Shown one piece after another: positions 1 through 7,877 of a stretch of 64,000 bases of DNA (positions are counted from its first letter, which is position 1; every line of letters starts with the position of its first letter). Location: assembly GCA_022839785.1 (NCBI GenBank), contig JALHJW010000005.1, positions 123,755 through 187,754 of the forward strand, read 5' to 3'. This stretch comes from Desulfovibrio sp. (GTDB taxonomy: Bacteria; Desulfobacterota; Desulfovibrionia; Desulfovibrionales; Desulfovibrionaceae). The position numbers and the translations under genes were made by a program. The notes beneath the pieces are model-generated. The model saw only the letters and a list, made by a program, of their open reading frames with translations. It had not been told where the DNA came from and ran no database searches.

Positions 1-1889
1 CCGGGCACGGCCGTGAGCAGCCGCACGCGGGCCCGCTCCGCGTCCAGGACCTCCAGGATCTCCACCTCGCAGGCCGCCTCCGCGTCGGCCTCGCCCGAGG
101 GACTGCGCGGGTCGGCCGCGCGCAGGCGGAAGCGGCGGCCCGGCGCGGCGTAGCCCTCGTCCAGGAAGGGGGCGAAGCCCGCGGCCGCAAGCTCCGCCTC
201 GCCGCGCACGGCGAAGGCCGCGGCGTCGAGGCGCACGGTCCGCGTCTCGTCCCTGTTCCAGGCGGACCAGGAGAGGCCCGCGTCCACGAAGAAGGCGTCC
301 TCGGCCCGCGCGCCCCGGAAGACCGGGTCCAGGCGCTCCACGAAGCGCTCGAAGACGCCGGGCGCGGTCTCGCGCCGCACCGTGAGCCAGAGTTCGTCGT
401 CGCAGCGGCCCGGGATCACGGTCACGGACTCCACTTGGCCGCGCGTGGGGTGGCGCGACCAGCCGATGACCCGGTGCTCGCGCAGATAGGTCAGGGCGAG
501 GAGCAGGCCGTCGTCGCGCACGACCCAGACGATGGAGCAGGGGGACTGCTGGAAGGCCCAGCCGGTCACGGCGCGGTCCCCCAGGATGTGCTCGGAGAGG
601 ATGGAGACGTCGGTGGCCTCGTAGCCGTCCACGTCCAGGGAGTAGCGGAACTCGCGCACCACGTTGCCCGGCCGCTGCACGAAGAGCACGGTGTTGCCCA
701 CCGTGACCGGGGCCAGGTCGGCCGAGCCGTGGGCCGTCTCGCGCGCCGCCTCCGCGGACATGGGCGAGAGCGGGTCGCCGCCCGAGCCAGACAGGGTCCA
801 CTCGCCGCCCGTGGTGCCGAAGAGCAGCTTCTTCTGCGCGGGCATCAGCCAGACCACCTTGTTCACGCGGTCGGCGGCGATGCCGTAGGTCACGGCGTCG
901 TCGTCCTTGAGCGGCGTGGAGACGTTGAAGTTCTCGTAGTTGGCGCTCTGCGAGCCCCACAGCTTCTGCGGGTCGTCGCGCGAGGCGGCGAAGAAGAGGC
1001 GCTGCTCGAAGAACTGCACGCAGGAGGGGTAGCCGCCCTCGGCCTCGAAGGGGTTGCGCAGCCCGGGCGGGGTGTCCTGCACGTCGGGCCTGTTCTCGCC
1101 CTTGTCCTCGAACTGCGTGCCCTGGGCCTTGCCGATCCAGCCGTAGACGCCGTTCCTCTCGCGGTAGACGTTGTACTCCTTGGCCTGCTCCACGGCCCGC
1201 CAGGTCAGGCGCACGAGGTTCGTCTCGGAGAGTGTGCCGTACCCGGCGTCGGTCCGGGCCGGCTCCGAGGGCAGGGACTCCTCGTCCGTCTCCTCCTTCA
1301 CGGCGGTGACGGCGTACGTGTAGGCCGTCTGGCCCGCCTGGCCGTGGGGCGCGGCCGCGAGCCCCTCGGGCGGGGGCAGGGACGGGGCGAAGGTGATCCG
1401 GGTCAGCCGCCAGTCCGTGTGGCCGAAACGGGCCAGCTTGTGCGGCGGGTGCGCGGGATGGGCCAGGTACATCACGTCCGCGCTCTGGCAGACGCGCAGG
1501 CGGCGGAGGTGCTCCTCGTCGGCGTAGGGCGTGGCGATCTCGTAGGGCGCGCCGTCCTCGTCCAGGACGGCCCCGCCCTCCGCGCCGCCGCCCGAGCCCG
1601 CGAAGACGCGCATGCGCCCCTGGCCCGCGGCGTCGACGAAGAACTCCAGCACGTAGGCCGTGTCGCTGGCCACCTCGAAGGCGATGAGGCGCGAGCGGCA
1701 GGCCGCGTGGCCCGCGCGGGCCACGAAGCGCAGGCCCGGCCTGCGGAAGGCCGCGCCGTGCGGCCAGAGGCAGAAGTTGACGAGGCGCGAGCAGGCGTTC
1801 CCGTAGGCCTCCTGGTCCACGCGGCCGTCCATGAGGGGCGAGAGTTCGCCCGCGTTGAAGCTGGTCTGGATGATGGCGGTCTGTCCCAT
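1..1889 (-). CDS. Podovirus-type tail/structural protein, 3' end outside the window
   Basis: The reading frame starts at ATG 1889 behind an AGGAGGT ribosome site and stays open to the left edge, giving about 629 residues without a stop. The N-terminus reads MGQTAIIQTSFNAGELSPLM. The FNAGELSP...GRVD opening, followed by a 'RRPG' stretch, is typical of a conserved structural protein encoded next to the tail tubular gene in podophage late modules, where it probably forms part of the head-tail junction or tail. A region rich in Ser/Thr/Tyr around residues 200-240 looks like a fibronectin-type or beta-sandwich segment. It is the last visible gene of the late operon. The exact role is inferred from position and family resemblance. 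Confidence 0.75.
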   Translation of the reverse strand, partial: MGQTAIIQTSFNAGELSPLMDGRVDQEAYGNACSRLVNFCLWPHGAAFRRPGLRFVARAGHAACRSRLIAFEVASDTAYVLEFFVDAAGQGRMRVFAGSGGGAEGGAVLDEDGAPYEIATPYADEEHLRRLRVCQSADVMYLAHPAHPPHKLARFGHTDWRLTRITFAPSLPPPEGLAAAPHGQAGQTAYTYAVTAVKEETDEESLPSEPARTDAGYGTLSETNLVRLTWRAVEQAKEYNVYRERNGVYGWIGKAQGTQFEDKGENRPDVQDTPPGLRNPFEAEGGYPSCVQFFEQRLFFAASRDDPQKLWGSQSANYENFNVSTPLKDDDAVTYGIAADRVNKVVWLMPAQKKLLFGTTGGEWTLSGSGGDPLSPMSAEAARETAHGSADLAPVTVGNTVLFVQRPGNVVREFRYSLDVDGYEATDVSILSEHILGDRAVTGWAFQQSPCSIVWVVRDDGLLLALTYLREHRVIGWSRHPTRGQVESVTVIPGRCDDELWLTVRRETAPGVFERFVERLDPVFRGARAEDAFFVDAGLSWSAWNRDETRTVRLDAAAFAVRGEAELAAAGFAPFLDEGYAAPGRRFRLRAADPRSPSGEADAEAACEVEILEVLDAERARVRLLTAVP

Positions 1890-1891
1890 GG

Positions 1892-2446
1892 CTACCTCCT
1901 GGCCTCGACCCAGGCCACGTGCTCGTCCCCGGCGGGCGCGCCCTGGTCCGCGTCGGCCTCGCGCGCGGCCTCCAGCAGGGCCGCGCAACGCTCGGTCATG
2001 GAGCGCTCCAGGCGCTGCGACTGCATCAGCGGCACGGCCAGCAGCGAGGCCAGCAGGAAGGACAGGGCGCGCACGAAGGAGGGCGGGAAGAGGGCGGCCT
2101 CGTGGACGTCGCGGGTGTAGGTCAGGCGGGCCTTTTCCCGGTCGGTGAAGATCATGTCGCCCGCCGCCTCGAAGGGCGCGCCGTCCTGCAGGGCGCGGGC
2201 CTTGAGGCAGTCCGGGGGCCGCCGGTAGGCCAGGGCCCAGTGCGAGGGCGGGGGCGAGGCGAGCTGGGCCAGGTCGGCCACGGCCGTGGCGAAGGCCCAG
2301 TTGTGGGCCTCCAGCAGTTCGCGCCGGGCCGTGGCGAGGTGCAGGCGGCACAGCCCGGCGGCCTTGGAGCGCTCGTCCAGGGAGCTGACGGCCTCGTGGC
2401 CCAGGGCGGTGAGCGCCAGGTTGCAGACGGCGACGTCGGCGGCCAT
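1892..2446 (-). CDS. Tail tubular protein A-like head-tail connector
   Basis: A 184-residue protein beginning MAADVAVCNLALTALG. The N-terminal 'CNLALTALG' stretch, 'RELLEAHNWAFA' and the later 'RYTRD' type segment (here LTYTRDV) are characteristic of the T7 gp11-like tail tubular protein A family (also seen in lambdoid podophages), which forms the ring between portal and tail nozzle. Length matches the family (about 180-200). Its stop lies 2 bp before the next gene's ATG at 1889, so the genes are translationally coupled within the prophage late operon. Confidence 0.75.
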   Translation of the reverse strand: MAADVAVCNLALTALGHEAVSSLDERSKAAGLCRLHLATARRELLEAHNWAFATAVADLAQLASPPPSHWALAYRRPPDCLKARALQDGAPFEAAGDMIFTDREKARLTYTRDVHEAALFPPSFVRALSFLLASLLAVPLMQSQRLERSMTERCAALLEAAREADADQGAPAGDEHVAWVEARR

Positions 2447-2448
2447 GC

Positions 2449-2757
2449 TCAGGCCCCTCCCCGCAGTGCGATCTCCTCCAGCTCCAGCAGTTCGCGCAGC
2501 CTGCCCAGGGAGAGGCCCGCGCGCGGCCGGGGCGCGGCCCCGAGCGCCTCCAGGCGCGCCAGGAGGCGGGCGCGCTCGGCCTCCTCGGCGGCGCGTCGCG
2601 CGTCGCGCTCGGAGGCGGGCTGGACGCGCTCGAAGAGCCGTTCGAAACGGGCGGGCGCGGGTTCGGACGCGGGCAGCTCCAGCGTCTCTCCGGCCAGACG
2701 CAGGCGGCCCCGGCGGTCGGTGCAGTCCTCGCGGACGCGGTAGGTGACGAGTTTCAC
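2449..2757 (-). CDS. Small hypothetical prophage protein
   Basis: I chose GTG 2757 (VKLVTYRVREDC...) because a GAAGGAG ribosome site lies 7 bp upstream; the longer frame to 2823 would run through a strong hairpin and lacks a ribosome site. The resulting 102-residue protein is charged and largely helical, with an Arg/Glu-rich coiled-coil-like middle. I do not recognise a family. Position between the capsid/decoration genes and the tail tubular gene suggests a small virion or assembly factor. It ends 3 bp before the next start. Confidence 0.55.
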   Translation of the reverse strand: MKLVTYRVREDCTDRRGRLRLAGETLELPASEPAPARFERLFERVQPASERDARRAAEEAERARLLARLEALGAAPRPRAGLSLGRLRELLELEEIALRGGA

Positions 2758-2771
2758 GGGTTCGCTCCTTC

Positions 2772-2806
2772 GGCCCCCGCCCGCCGTTTGGGGACGGGCG
2801 GGGGCC
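2772..2806. terminator. GC hairpin between prophage genes
   Basis: Arms 2772-2783 and 2795-2806 form a 12-bp GC-only stem with an 11-nt loop. A T-rich tract follows on the plus strand, but for the minus-strand prophage operon the hairpin lies directly in front of the ribosome site of the gene at 2757. It may partly terminate or stabilise late mRNA, giving different levels of capsid and tail genes. Direction of action is uncertain. Confidence 0.45.
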
Positions 2807-2883
2807 CTGTTTTTAATGTTCACGTGGTCACATGGTCATGCGTTTGGCGGCCCTGCGGCCCGCGCCGCCCGCCGCCCGCGCCG

Positions 2884-3285
2884 CTAGCGCGCCAGGTATT
2901 CCAGCCAGGCGTCCAGGCTGCCCGAGGCGGCCGGGTCCGTGGTGGCGATGCGCAGCCGCGCGTGGCGTTTGAGGTCCGAGGGCACGGCCAGGCGGCAGAC
3001 GATCCGCCCCTCGTCCAGGAGCAGGGGCGCGCCCTGGGCCGTGAGCACGACGTCGCCGCCCGCGGGCGCGAAGGCCTGGCCGTCGTCCGAGTGCTCAAGG
3101 CCGAGGGAGAGGTTCGTCCCCTGCGCCAGGAGGATGTCGGCATGGGCCGCCACCGTCACCTCCAGCGCGCCCTGGGCGCGGCAGAAGTCGCGCGCGCCCG
3201 CGTTGCCCGCGGCCGAAGCGTTCTGGGGCAGGGTCTGCGCCGCGGCGAGATAGTCGTCGGCGGATTTCAGGCTGTGCTTGTACAT
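2884..3285 (-). CDS. Capsid decoration/cement-like protein
   Basis: A 133-residue protein starting MYKHSLKSADDYLAAAQ directly downstream of the major capsid gene. Gene order (capsid, then a small beta-rich protein of about 130 residues) and composition resemble the Bbp16-like family of Bordetella phage BPP-1 relatives, proposed to decorate or cement the head. It has alternating hydrophobic strands through residues 40-115 and no membrane segment. The ATG has a GGAG-type site in the 20-bp gap after the capsid stop. The family call rests on resemblance and synteny. Confidence 0.6.
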   Translation of the reverse strand: MYKHSLKSADDYLAAAQTLPQNASAAGNAGARDFCRAQGALEVTVAAHADILLAQGTNLSLGLEHSDDGQAFAPAGGDVVLTAQGAPLLLDEGRIVCRLAVPSDLKRHARLRIATTDPAASGSLDAWLEYLAR

Positions 3286-3304
3286 CCGGTGCTCCTTCTC
3301 GGTC

Positions 3305-4231
3305 TTAGCTCAGGGACACGGCGGCTTCCGCGCCTTCGAGCAGGTTGTAGGAAGTGACGAGGGGGATGCCGTTCCAGGCCTCGAAGGTGCGGTTCAGGTC
3401 CCGGGTCTCGGCGAAGGTCTGCAGCGAGCCCGCGCCGTTGCCGTCCCCGGCCTTGTAGCGGTTGAGGAGGTTCTTGCAGCGCATGTGCAGGAACAGCTTG
3501 GTGTCCGCGGCGTCGGCCCGGACCATGGCCAGCAGGTCGTCGACCTGCGCGGCCGTGGGCACGTTGGCGGCGTTGATGTTGACGATGGCGGCCACGGAGC
3601 GGGGGTCGGCGATCTGGATGCCGAAGTAGCCCTTCAGCCGCATGCCGTAGACCAGCACCCCGGCGGCGTTCTTGTACAGGCCGCCGTTGTTGATGGGCAC
3701 CTGGTCGAGCAGGCTGCCCCGGCGGAAGCTCTCGGGGCTGTAGAGGCCGCAGGTCACGGACGGCTCGAAGCGCACGGCCACGATGGAGTAGCAGTCGTCC
3801 GTGTCCGCGCCCGCCGAGAGGGCCTTGCCGTGGTCCAGGGCGAAGGCGCGGAAGTTGTCGTAGACGATCTTCTTCTCCGCGGCCATGCCCGAGGCCCGCA
3901 GGATGGCCTCGGTCTTCCTGGCGAAGTACTGCTCCTTGCCGCCGAACATGCGGGCCTTGTCCTCGGGCACCTCGATCTCGCCGCCCATGATGGCCAGGTC
4001 CACCTTCTTGAGGTCGGCGTCGGCCGTCACCTGGGGCAGGGGGGCGTTCAGCTCCACGAAGCCCGCGCCCTGGACGGTCGAGAGGTCCTCGTAGGCGTTC
4101 CACAGGCCGTGGCTGGCCTCCTCGAAGGGAATCACATCGAGGATCGGGGCCTTTTCGGTCAGGGCGTCCACCTGTTTGGGCTGCTTCTTGGAGAACTGGA
4201 CGGCCAGTTCCTTCAGCGTGGTCATGCTCAT
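3305..4231 (-). CDS. Major capsid protein
   Basis: A 308-residue protein, MSMTTLKELAVQFSKKQPKQ..., with the features of podophage major head proteins of the BPP-1 Bbp17 type: a helical N-terminus, a 'PILDVIPFEE' segment typical of HK97-fold coat proteins, and a C-terminal stretch with the LLEGAEA-type ending. It directly follows the scaffold gene (TAG abutting ATG) and precedes the decoration gene, the usual head-gene order. ATG 4231 has a GGAGAAG site 6 bp upstream; a second ATG two codons downstream is possible. Confidence 0.8.
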   Translation of the reverse strand: MSMTTLKELAVQFSKKQPKQVDALTEKAPILDVIPFEEASHGLWNAYEDLSTVQGAGFVELNAPLPQVTADADLKKVDLAIMGGEIEVPEDKARMFGGKEQYFARKTEAILRASGMAAEKKIVYDNFRAFALDHGKALSAGADTDDCYSIVAVRFEPSVTCGLYSPESFRRGSLLDQVPINNGGLYKNAAGVLVYGMRLKGYFGIQIADPRSVAAIVNINAANVPTAAQVDDLLAMVRADAADTKLFLHMRCKNLLNRYKAGDGNGAGSLQTFAETRDLNRTFEAWNGIPLVTSYNLLEGAEAAVSLS

Positions 4232-4948
4232 CTAGTCTTCTCCTCTGGCTGCGCGTCGAAACGCTTCGGTTATGAACTCCAGGGTGGTCATCTCCTCCGA
4301 ACGCGCCGGGGCCGGGCCGTCGAGCAGCGCGTCCTCGCGCGTCTGTCCGCCGAGCCAGTGCAGGAAGCGCATGAACTCGGCCGAGGTCCCGGCCGCCGCG
4401 TTCGCCCAGGCGGCGAAGCCGGGAAGCCGCGCGTCCACGAAACGCACCGCGCCTCGCGCCTCGCGCACGTTGCGGCCGAAGTCGCGGCCCCAATCGCGGC
4501 GCAGCTCGTCCGCGGCGCGGCGGCCCAGTTCCGCCTGCGCGTCCAGCGAAGCCGTGACCTGGAAGTCCACGAGCCTGGCGGCCAGCTCCGGCGCGATGCC
4601 CTCCCGCGCGGCCAGGGCGCGGAACCCGTCCACCAGCCCCTGGTCGGGCGAGAAGCCCTCGGGGAAGGCGAACTCGTAGTCCCCGGGCGCGTAGGGCGCG
4701 GGCCGCGTCCCGGCCGCCTCCCCGGCGTCGGTGTCCTCGTCGCCGCCGTCCTCCGGGGGCAGCGGATCGAGGAGCAGGTTCACGGGGCGGGGCGGGCCCT
4801 GGTCGTGGCGGGCCGGACCGTCCCCGGGCGCGGCGGCTTCGCCGTCCGCCCCGCCCGGGGCCGCGGCCCAGTCCGCGGGCCTGTTCCATCCGGCGTCGTC
4901 CGGACGCGCCGGGGGCGCGTCGTCGGTTCCGGCAAGCTCCATGGTCAT
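4232..4948 (-). CDS. Putative capsid scaffolding/assembly protein
   Basis: A 238-residue acidic protein. The first 75 residues are a disordered Ala/Gly/Pro/Asp-rich segment. The core contains a 'YEFAFPEGFSPDQG' type motif followed by helices. The C-terminus is charged (SEEMTTLEFITEAFRRAARGED). This layout, and the place just before the major capsid gene, fits phage scaffold proteins that template head assembly and are later lost or cleaved. No protease motif is visible. It overlaps the upstream gene's end by 4 bp (ATGA). Confidence 0.65.
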   Translation of the reverse strand: MTMELAGTDDAPPARPDDAGWNRPADWAAAPGGADGEAAAPGDGPARHDQGPPRPVNLLLDPLPPEDGGDEDTDAGEAAGTRPAPYAPGDYEFAFPEGFSPDQGLVDGFRALAAREGIAPELAARLVDFQVTASLDAQAELGRRAADELRRDWGRDFGRNVREARGAVRFVDARLPGFAAWANAAAGTSAEFMRFLHWLGGQTREDALLDGPAPARSEEMTTLEFITEAFRRAARGED

Positions 4949-5379
4949 CTCCTCCGTACGGTTTGGGCCGCTTCGCGGGCGAAGGCCCGCGCGGCCAGGG
5001 TCATGAACTCCAGGTATCTGCGCGGGTGCGCCATGGCCGCCTCGGCCTCGCGCTCGCGCAGGAAGTCGGCCAGGGCCGCGTTGGCGTAGATCTCCGGCCC
5101 CGGCGCGAGGACCCGGCCAGGGGTCAGGGCCTGCTCGCGCAGGTGGCGCAGGAGCCGCAGCCCCGCGCCCGAGGGCAGGTCCAGCACCTCCCGCCAGTCG
5201 GCCATGAGCCGGGCGAAGCGGGCCCGCCCGGCGTCGCCTTCCGGGCCGGAGGGGAGGGCCGTGCCCGGGTCGAGGCCCCCGTCCGGGAGGCCCGCCTCCG
5301 CCCCGTCCGCCGCGTCCAGCGCGGCGTCGATGCCCGCCAGCAGGTAGAGGTCGAATTCGCGCTCGCTCTCCGGATGCAC
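4945..5379 (-). CDS. Hypothetical prophage protein between portal and scaffold
   Basis: The start GTG 5379 (VHPESEREFDLYLLAG...) follows the portal stop by 2 bp and has a GGGAGG site 7 bp upstream; this trims a much longer spurious frame that runs antisense-free through the portal region. The product has 144 residues, is helical and acidic in the first half and basic at the end (AAQTVRRR). I do not recognise the family. A head-assembly or connector-completion role is inferred from its location only. Confidence 0.55.
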   Translation of the reverse strand: MHPESEREFDLYLLAGIDAALDAADGAEAGLPDGGLDPGTALPSGPEGDAGRARFARLMADWREVLDLPSGAGLRLLRHLREQALTPGRVLAPGPEIYANAALADFLREREAEAAMAHPRRYLEFMTLAARAFAREAAQTVRRR

Positions 5380-5381
5380 GG

Positions 5382-7094
5382 CTAGCCTCCCAGCCCGCCC
5401 GGCGCGGGGGCGTCCGGGGCCATGCCGTCCACCGGGAGCGGCCCGGCCACGGCCCGCCCGGCCTGTTCCAGGAGCGGTCCGGCCGCCTGGGCCAGGCCGC
5501 CGAGCAGGGCGCGGCGTTCGCGGTGGCGGCGCAGCCGGGCCACGTCCTCGTCCGAGCGCACCACGCCCGCGGGCACGCCCGCGACCAGGGAGAGCTCGTC
5601 CAGGGCCTGGGCGAAGTCGATCTTGTCCAGCACCTCCCGGTCGGCCGCGGCCATGCGGCCCGCCACCTCCACGAGCTGCAGGATGGACTGCGAGCCCGAG
5701 AGCTTCTGGGCCTGGGTGAGCATGGAGACGTACTCGGTCCGCAGCCTCCCGCCCGAGGCGGCGTAGCCCAGCAGCTCCGGCGGGGGCGGGGGCAGCAGGC
5801 CGGACGACTCCAGCAGCCCGAAGCAGCGCATGACCAGGGGGTCGAGCAGCTCGGACTGCAGCCGCTCCACGATGGGGCCGAGCATGAGCAGCTTCTCGGC
5901 CTGCTTCTCCATGATCTCGGTGGCCGTGACCCCGGAGCGGTCCATGCCCGAGATCATCAGGAAGAGGTCGTTGTAGAACCCCTCCCTGATCTGGCGGCGC
6001 ACGTCCTCGATCACGGCCGTGACCTCGGCGAGGGAGATGCGGGACTCGTAGAGCGGGGCCAGCCCCTCGGCCTGCTGCGGGTTGACGTAGTTCTGCCCGC
6101 CGGGCGCCAGATTCAGGCGCTTGACGAACTTGGAGGGCACGCGCATGGGCGGCCGGAGCCCCAGGTGCACGGCCTGCAGGCGGCCCTTGGCCATCTCCTG
6201 CAGCATTTTCACGTCCGGCAACGCGGTCAGCCCCGGCCCCCGGCCGTAGTCCTCGCCCCCGGTGACGTCCCAGCGGGGGCAGAGGCAGGGGAAGGCGTCG
6301 AAGCCGCCCTCGTGCAGCAGCCCCTCGTCCGCGCCGCTCCCGGCCGCCCCGGGCCTGTCCTCGAAGACCAGAGAGGCGAAGGGCTTGCGCAGGGCCGTGA
6401 CGCCCGGTTCCGCGCTCCCCTCCCCGCCTCGCTGCGCGTCGGCGCGCGGCTCCACGAGCTGGACCACCTCCACGGGGTCGTGCTCGCGCCGCGTGCGCAG
6501 CAGCCCGCGCGAGGAGGCGGAGAGCCGCTCCTCGCCGAAGCGCGCGGCCAGTTGCCGGGCCGTGAGGCGGCGGCGCACGGCCACGGTGTCCACCCGGCCC
6601 TGGTGGTCGCAGGACCAGGCGTACTCGCCGAAGGTCAGGGTGCGGAAGCGCACGGCCCGCTCGGCGTCGGCCTCGCAGAACATGCAGGCCGAGCCGAAGC
6701 CGCCCAGCTCCAGGTACAGGGCGTGCACGGACTGGTAGAAGTTGGTCCGGGCGAAGGCGGCGTAGAGCGCCCGCTCGGCCGCGTCGAGCCAGTCGCGCAC
6801 CGGGCTCCATTCGCGCAGGTCCTTGTCCTGCAGGCCCAGGCGGAACCAGGGCCGGGCCGGGCTGGTGAGCCCGCCCATGAGCCCGGCGGCCATGACCTGG
6901 CAGGCCCGCGTGGCCGTGGAGTCGATGATCCGGCCCATGCGCTTGCCGCCCTCCCGGCCCTCCCGGCCCGCGAAGCGGCCCTTGTCCGACAGCACGTAGT
7001 CCGCCACCTCGCGCAGGTGGTCGTCCCAGGGCTGGCGGCGTTCCTCAAGGGCGCGCACGCGCAGGCGCGCATCGTCGAGACGTGTGGTTCGCAT
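5382..7094 (-). CDS. Portal (head-tail connector) protein
   Basis: A 570-residue protein of the podovirus 'head-tail connector' family. Diagnostic stretches near the N-terminus include RIIDSTATRACQVMAAGLM and GGLTSPARPWFRLG (residues about 56-88), the family signature where tRGlxT/LTSPaRPWF is strongly conserved, and 'FYNDLFLMI' with 'VTATEIMEK' further on. Twelve copies of such proteins form the DNA channel at the head vertex. The start ATG 7094 has an AGGAGG site 6 bp upstream. Length (500-600) is normal for the family. The Pro-rich C-terminus is the least conserved part. Confidence 0.88.
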   Translation of the reverse strand: MRTTRLDDARLRVRALEERRQPWDDHLREVADYVLSDKGRFAGREGREGGKRMGRIIDSTATRACQVMAAGLMGGLTSPARPWFRLGLQDKDLREWSPVRDWLDAAERALYAAFARTNFYQSVHALYLELGGFGSACMFCEADAERAVRFRTLTFGEYAWSCDHQGRVDTVAVRRRLTARQLAARFGEERLSASSRGLLRTRREHDPVEVVQLVEPRADAQRGGEGSAEPGVTALRKPFASLVFEDRPGAAGSGADEGLLHEGGFDAFPCLCPRWDVTGGEDYGRGPGLTALPDVKMLQEMAKGRLQAVHLGLRPPMRVPSKFVKRLNLAPGGQNYVNPQQAEGLAPLYESRISLAEVTAVIEDVRRQIREGFYNDLFLMISGMDRSGVTATEIMEKQAEKLLMLGPIVERLQSELLDPLVMRCFGLLESSGLLPPPPPELLGYAASGGRLRTEYVSMLTQAQKLSGSQSILQLVEVAGRMAAADREVLDKIDFAQALDELSLVAGVPAGVVRSDEDVARLRRHRERRALLGGLAQAAGPLLEQAGRAVAGPLPVDGMAPDAPAPGGLGG

Positions 7095-7103
7095 GCGGGC
7101 CTC

Positions 7104-7331
7104 CTATTCGCCGAGCAGGGTTTTCTTGGCCGTGGGCGCGCCGCTCATGCCAAGGGAGGCGAGCTGCGTGCCGGAGCGGCCCCGGGCCAGGCGGGCCGCG
7201 GCCTTCTGTCTGGCGCGCGCCTCCTTCTGCGCCTGGGTCTCGCTCTCCAGGTCCTCGGACAGGACCACGGGTTCGGGCGGGGGCGGCGCGGGGACGGACG
7301 GGGCCTTGGGCGGGGCGAAGAAGCTGCCCAT
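7104..7331 (-). CDS. Internal start: 75-aa Pro-rich phage protein
   Basis: This is the same frame as the longer gene at 7877, restarted at ATG 7331 behind an AAGGAGG ribosome site with near-ideal spacing. The product has a Pro/Ala-rich N-terminus, an Arg/Ala/Gln helix and the KTLLGE ending common to short virion-associated proteins between terminase and portal in podophages. Related phages usually encode it as an independent gene. Its production as a separate protein is inferred from the ribosome site. Confidence 0.5.
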   Translation of the reverse strand: MGSFFAPPKAPSVPAPPPPEPVVLSEDLESETQAQKEARARQKAAARLARGRSGTQLASLGMSGAPTAKKTLLGE

Positions 7332-7877
7332 GTCGGAAACCTCCTTGCGGGTGAGACGGCAGAGGAACAGCCCTTCCAGACGGTCCTCGGCCGCGATGTA
7401 GGCCGCGCCGGGCAGGACCCCGACGGCCCTGAACCCCAGCGTCCGCCCGAAGCGGATGGCGGCCAGGTTGGATTCGGGAAGCAGGCCGTAGACCGTCTCG
7501 AAGTACGGACGGTCCTGTTCGTCGCGGGCCGTGAGCAGGAAGCGCAGGAAGGCCCGGGCCAGCGGCAGGGCGTGGCGGCGCATGGCCCTGAAGAAGCAGA
7601 AGTGGATGCGCACGGCCCTGCCCGTCTGGTCCGTGAGCCAGGCGAAGCCCGCGGGCCGCGAGGAGCCCTCGGGCCAGCCCGCGTAGAGCGCGGCCTCGGG
7701 CGCGAGCATGCGCCGCGCGAAGGTTGCGGCGTCGGCCACGTCGCCCTCGTAGAAGACCCGAGCGGCCAGGCCGTCGTCCTCCAGCCGGTCCCAGAGCTGG
7801 CCGCAGATCTCGCGCGCCAGGGCCGGGTCCAGGCCGTCGCGGCCGTCGGTTGCGATGCGGTGGATGGCGTAGCTCAT
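7104..7877 (-). CDS. GNAT-like domain fused in frame to a small phage structural protein
   Basis: ATG 7877 overlaps the terminase stop (ATGA) and opens a 257-residue frame. Residues 1-180 look like a GNAT acetyltransferase: the 'ESNLAAIRFGRTLGFRAVG' stretch is the usual motif-B region, and phage modules often carry such a gene next to the terminase. Residues 183-257 (MGSFFAPPKAPSVPAPPPPE...KTLLGE) match a short Pro-rich protein normally encoded separately in podophages. No stop separates the two. A strong AAGGAGG site sits 7 bp before the internal ATG at 7331, so a separate 75-residue product is likely too. Whether the long form is a real fusion or lost a stop cannot be decided here. Confidence 0.6.
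   Translation of the reverse strand: MSYAIHRIATDGRDGLDPALAREICGQLWDRLEDDGLAARVFYEGDVADAATFARRMLAPEAALYAGWPEGSSRPAGFAWLTDQTGRAVRIHFCFFRAMRRHALPLARAFLRFLLTARDEQDRPYFETVYGLLPESNLAAIRFGRTLGFRAVGVLPGAAYIAAEDRLEGLFLCRLTRKEVSDMGSFFAPPKAPSVPAPPPPEPVVLSEDLESETQAQKEARARQKAAARLARGRSGTQLASLGMSGAPTAKKTLLGE

Noticed and set aside
435..2120. Long plus-strand frame of 561 codons opposite the prophage tail genes
   Set aside because: It is a GC-rich antisense frame over two well-supported genes, with low-complexity Arg/Gly/Ala composition, no ribosome site and no family features.
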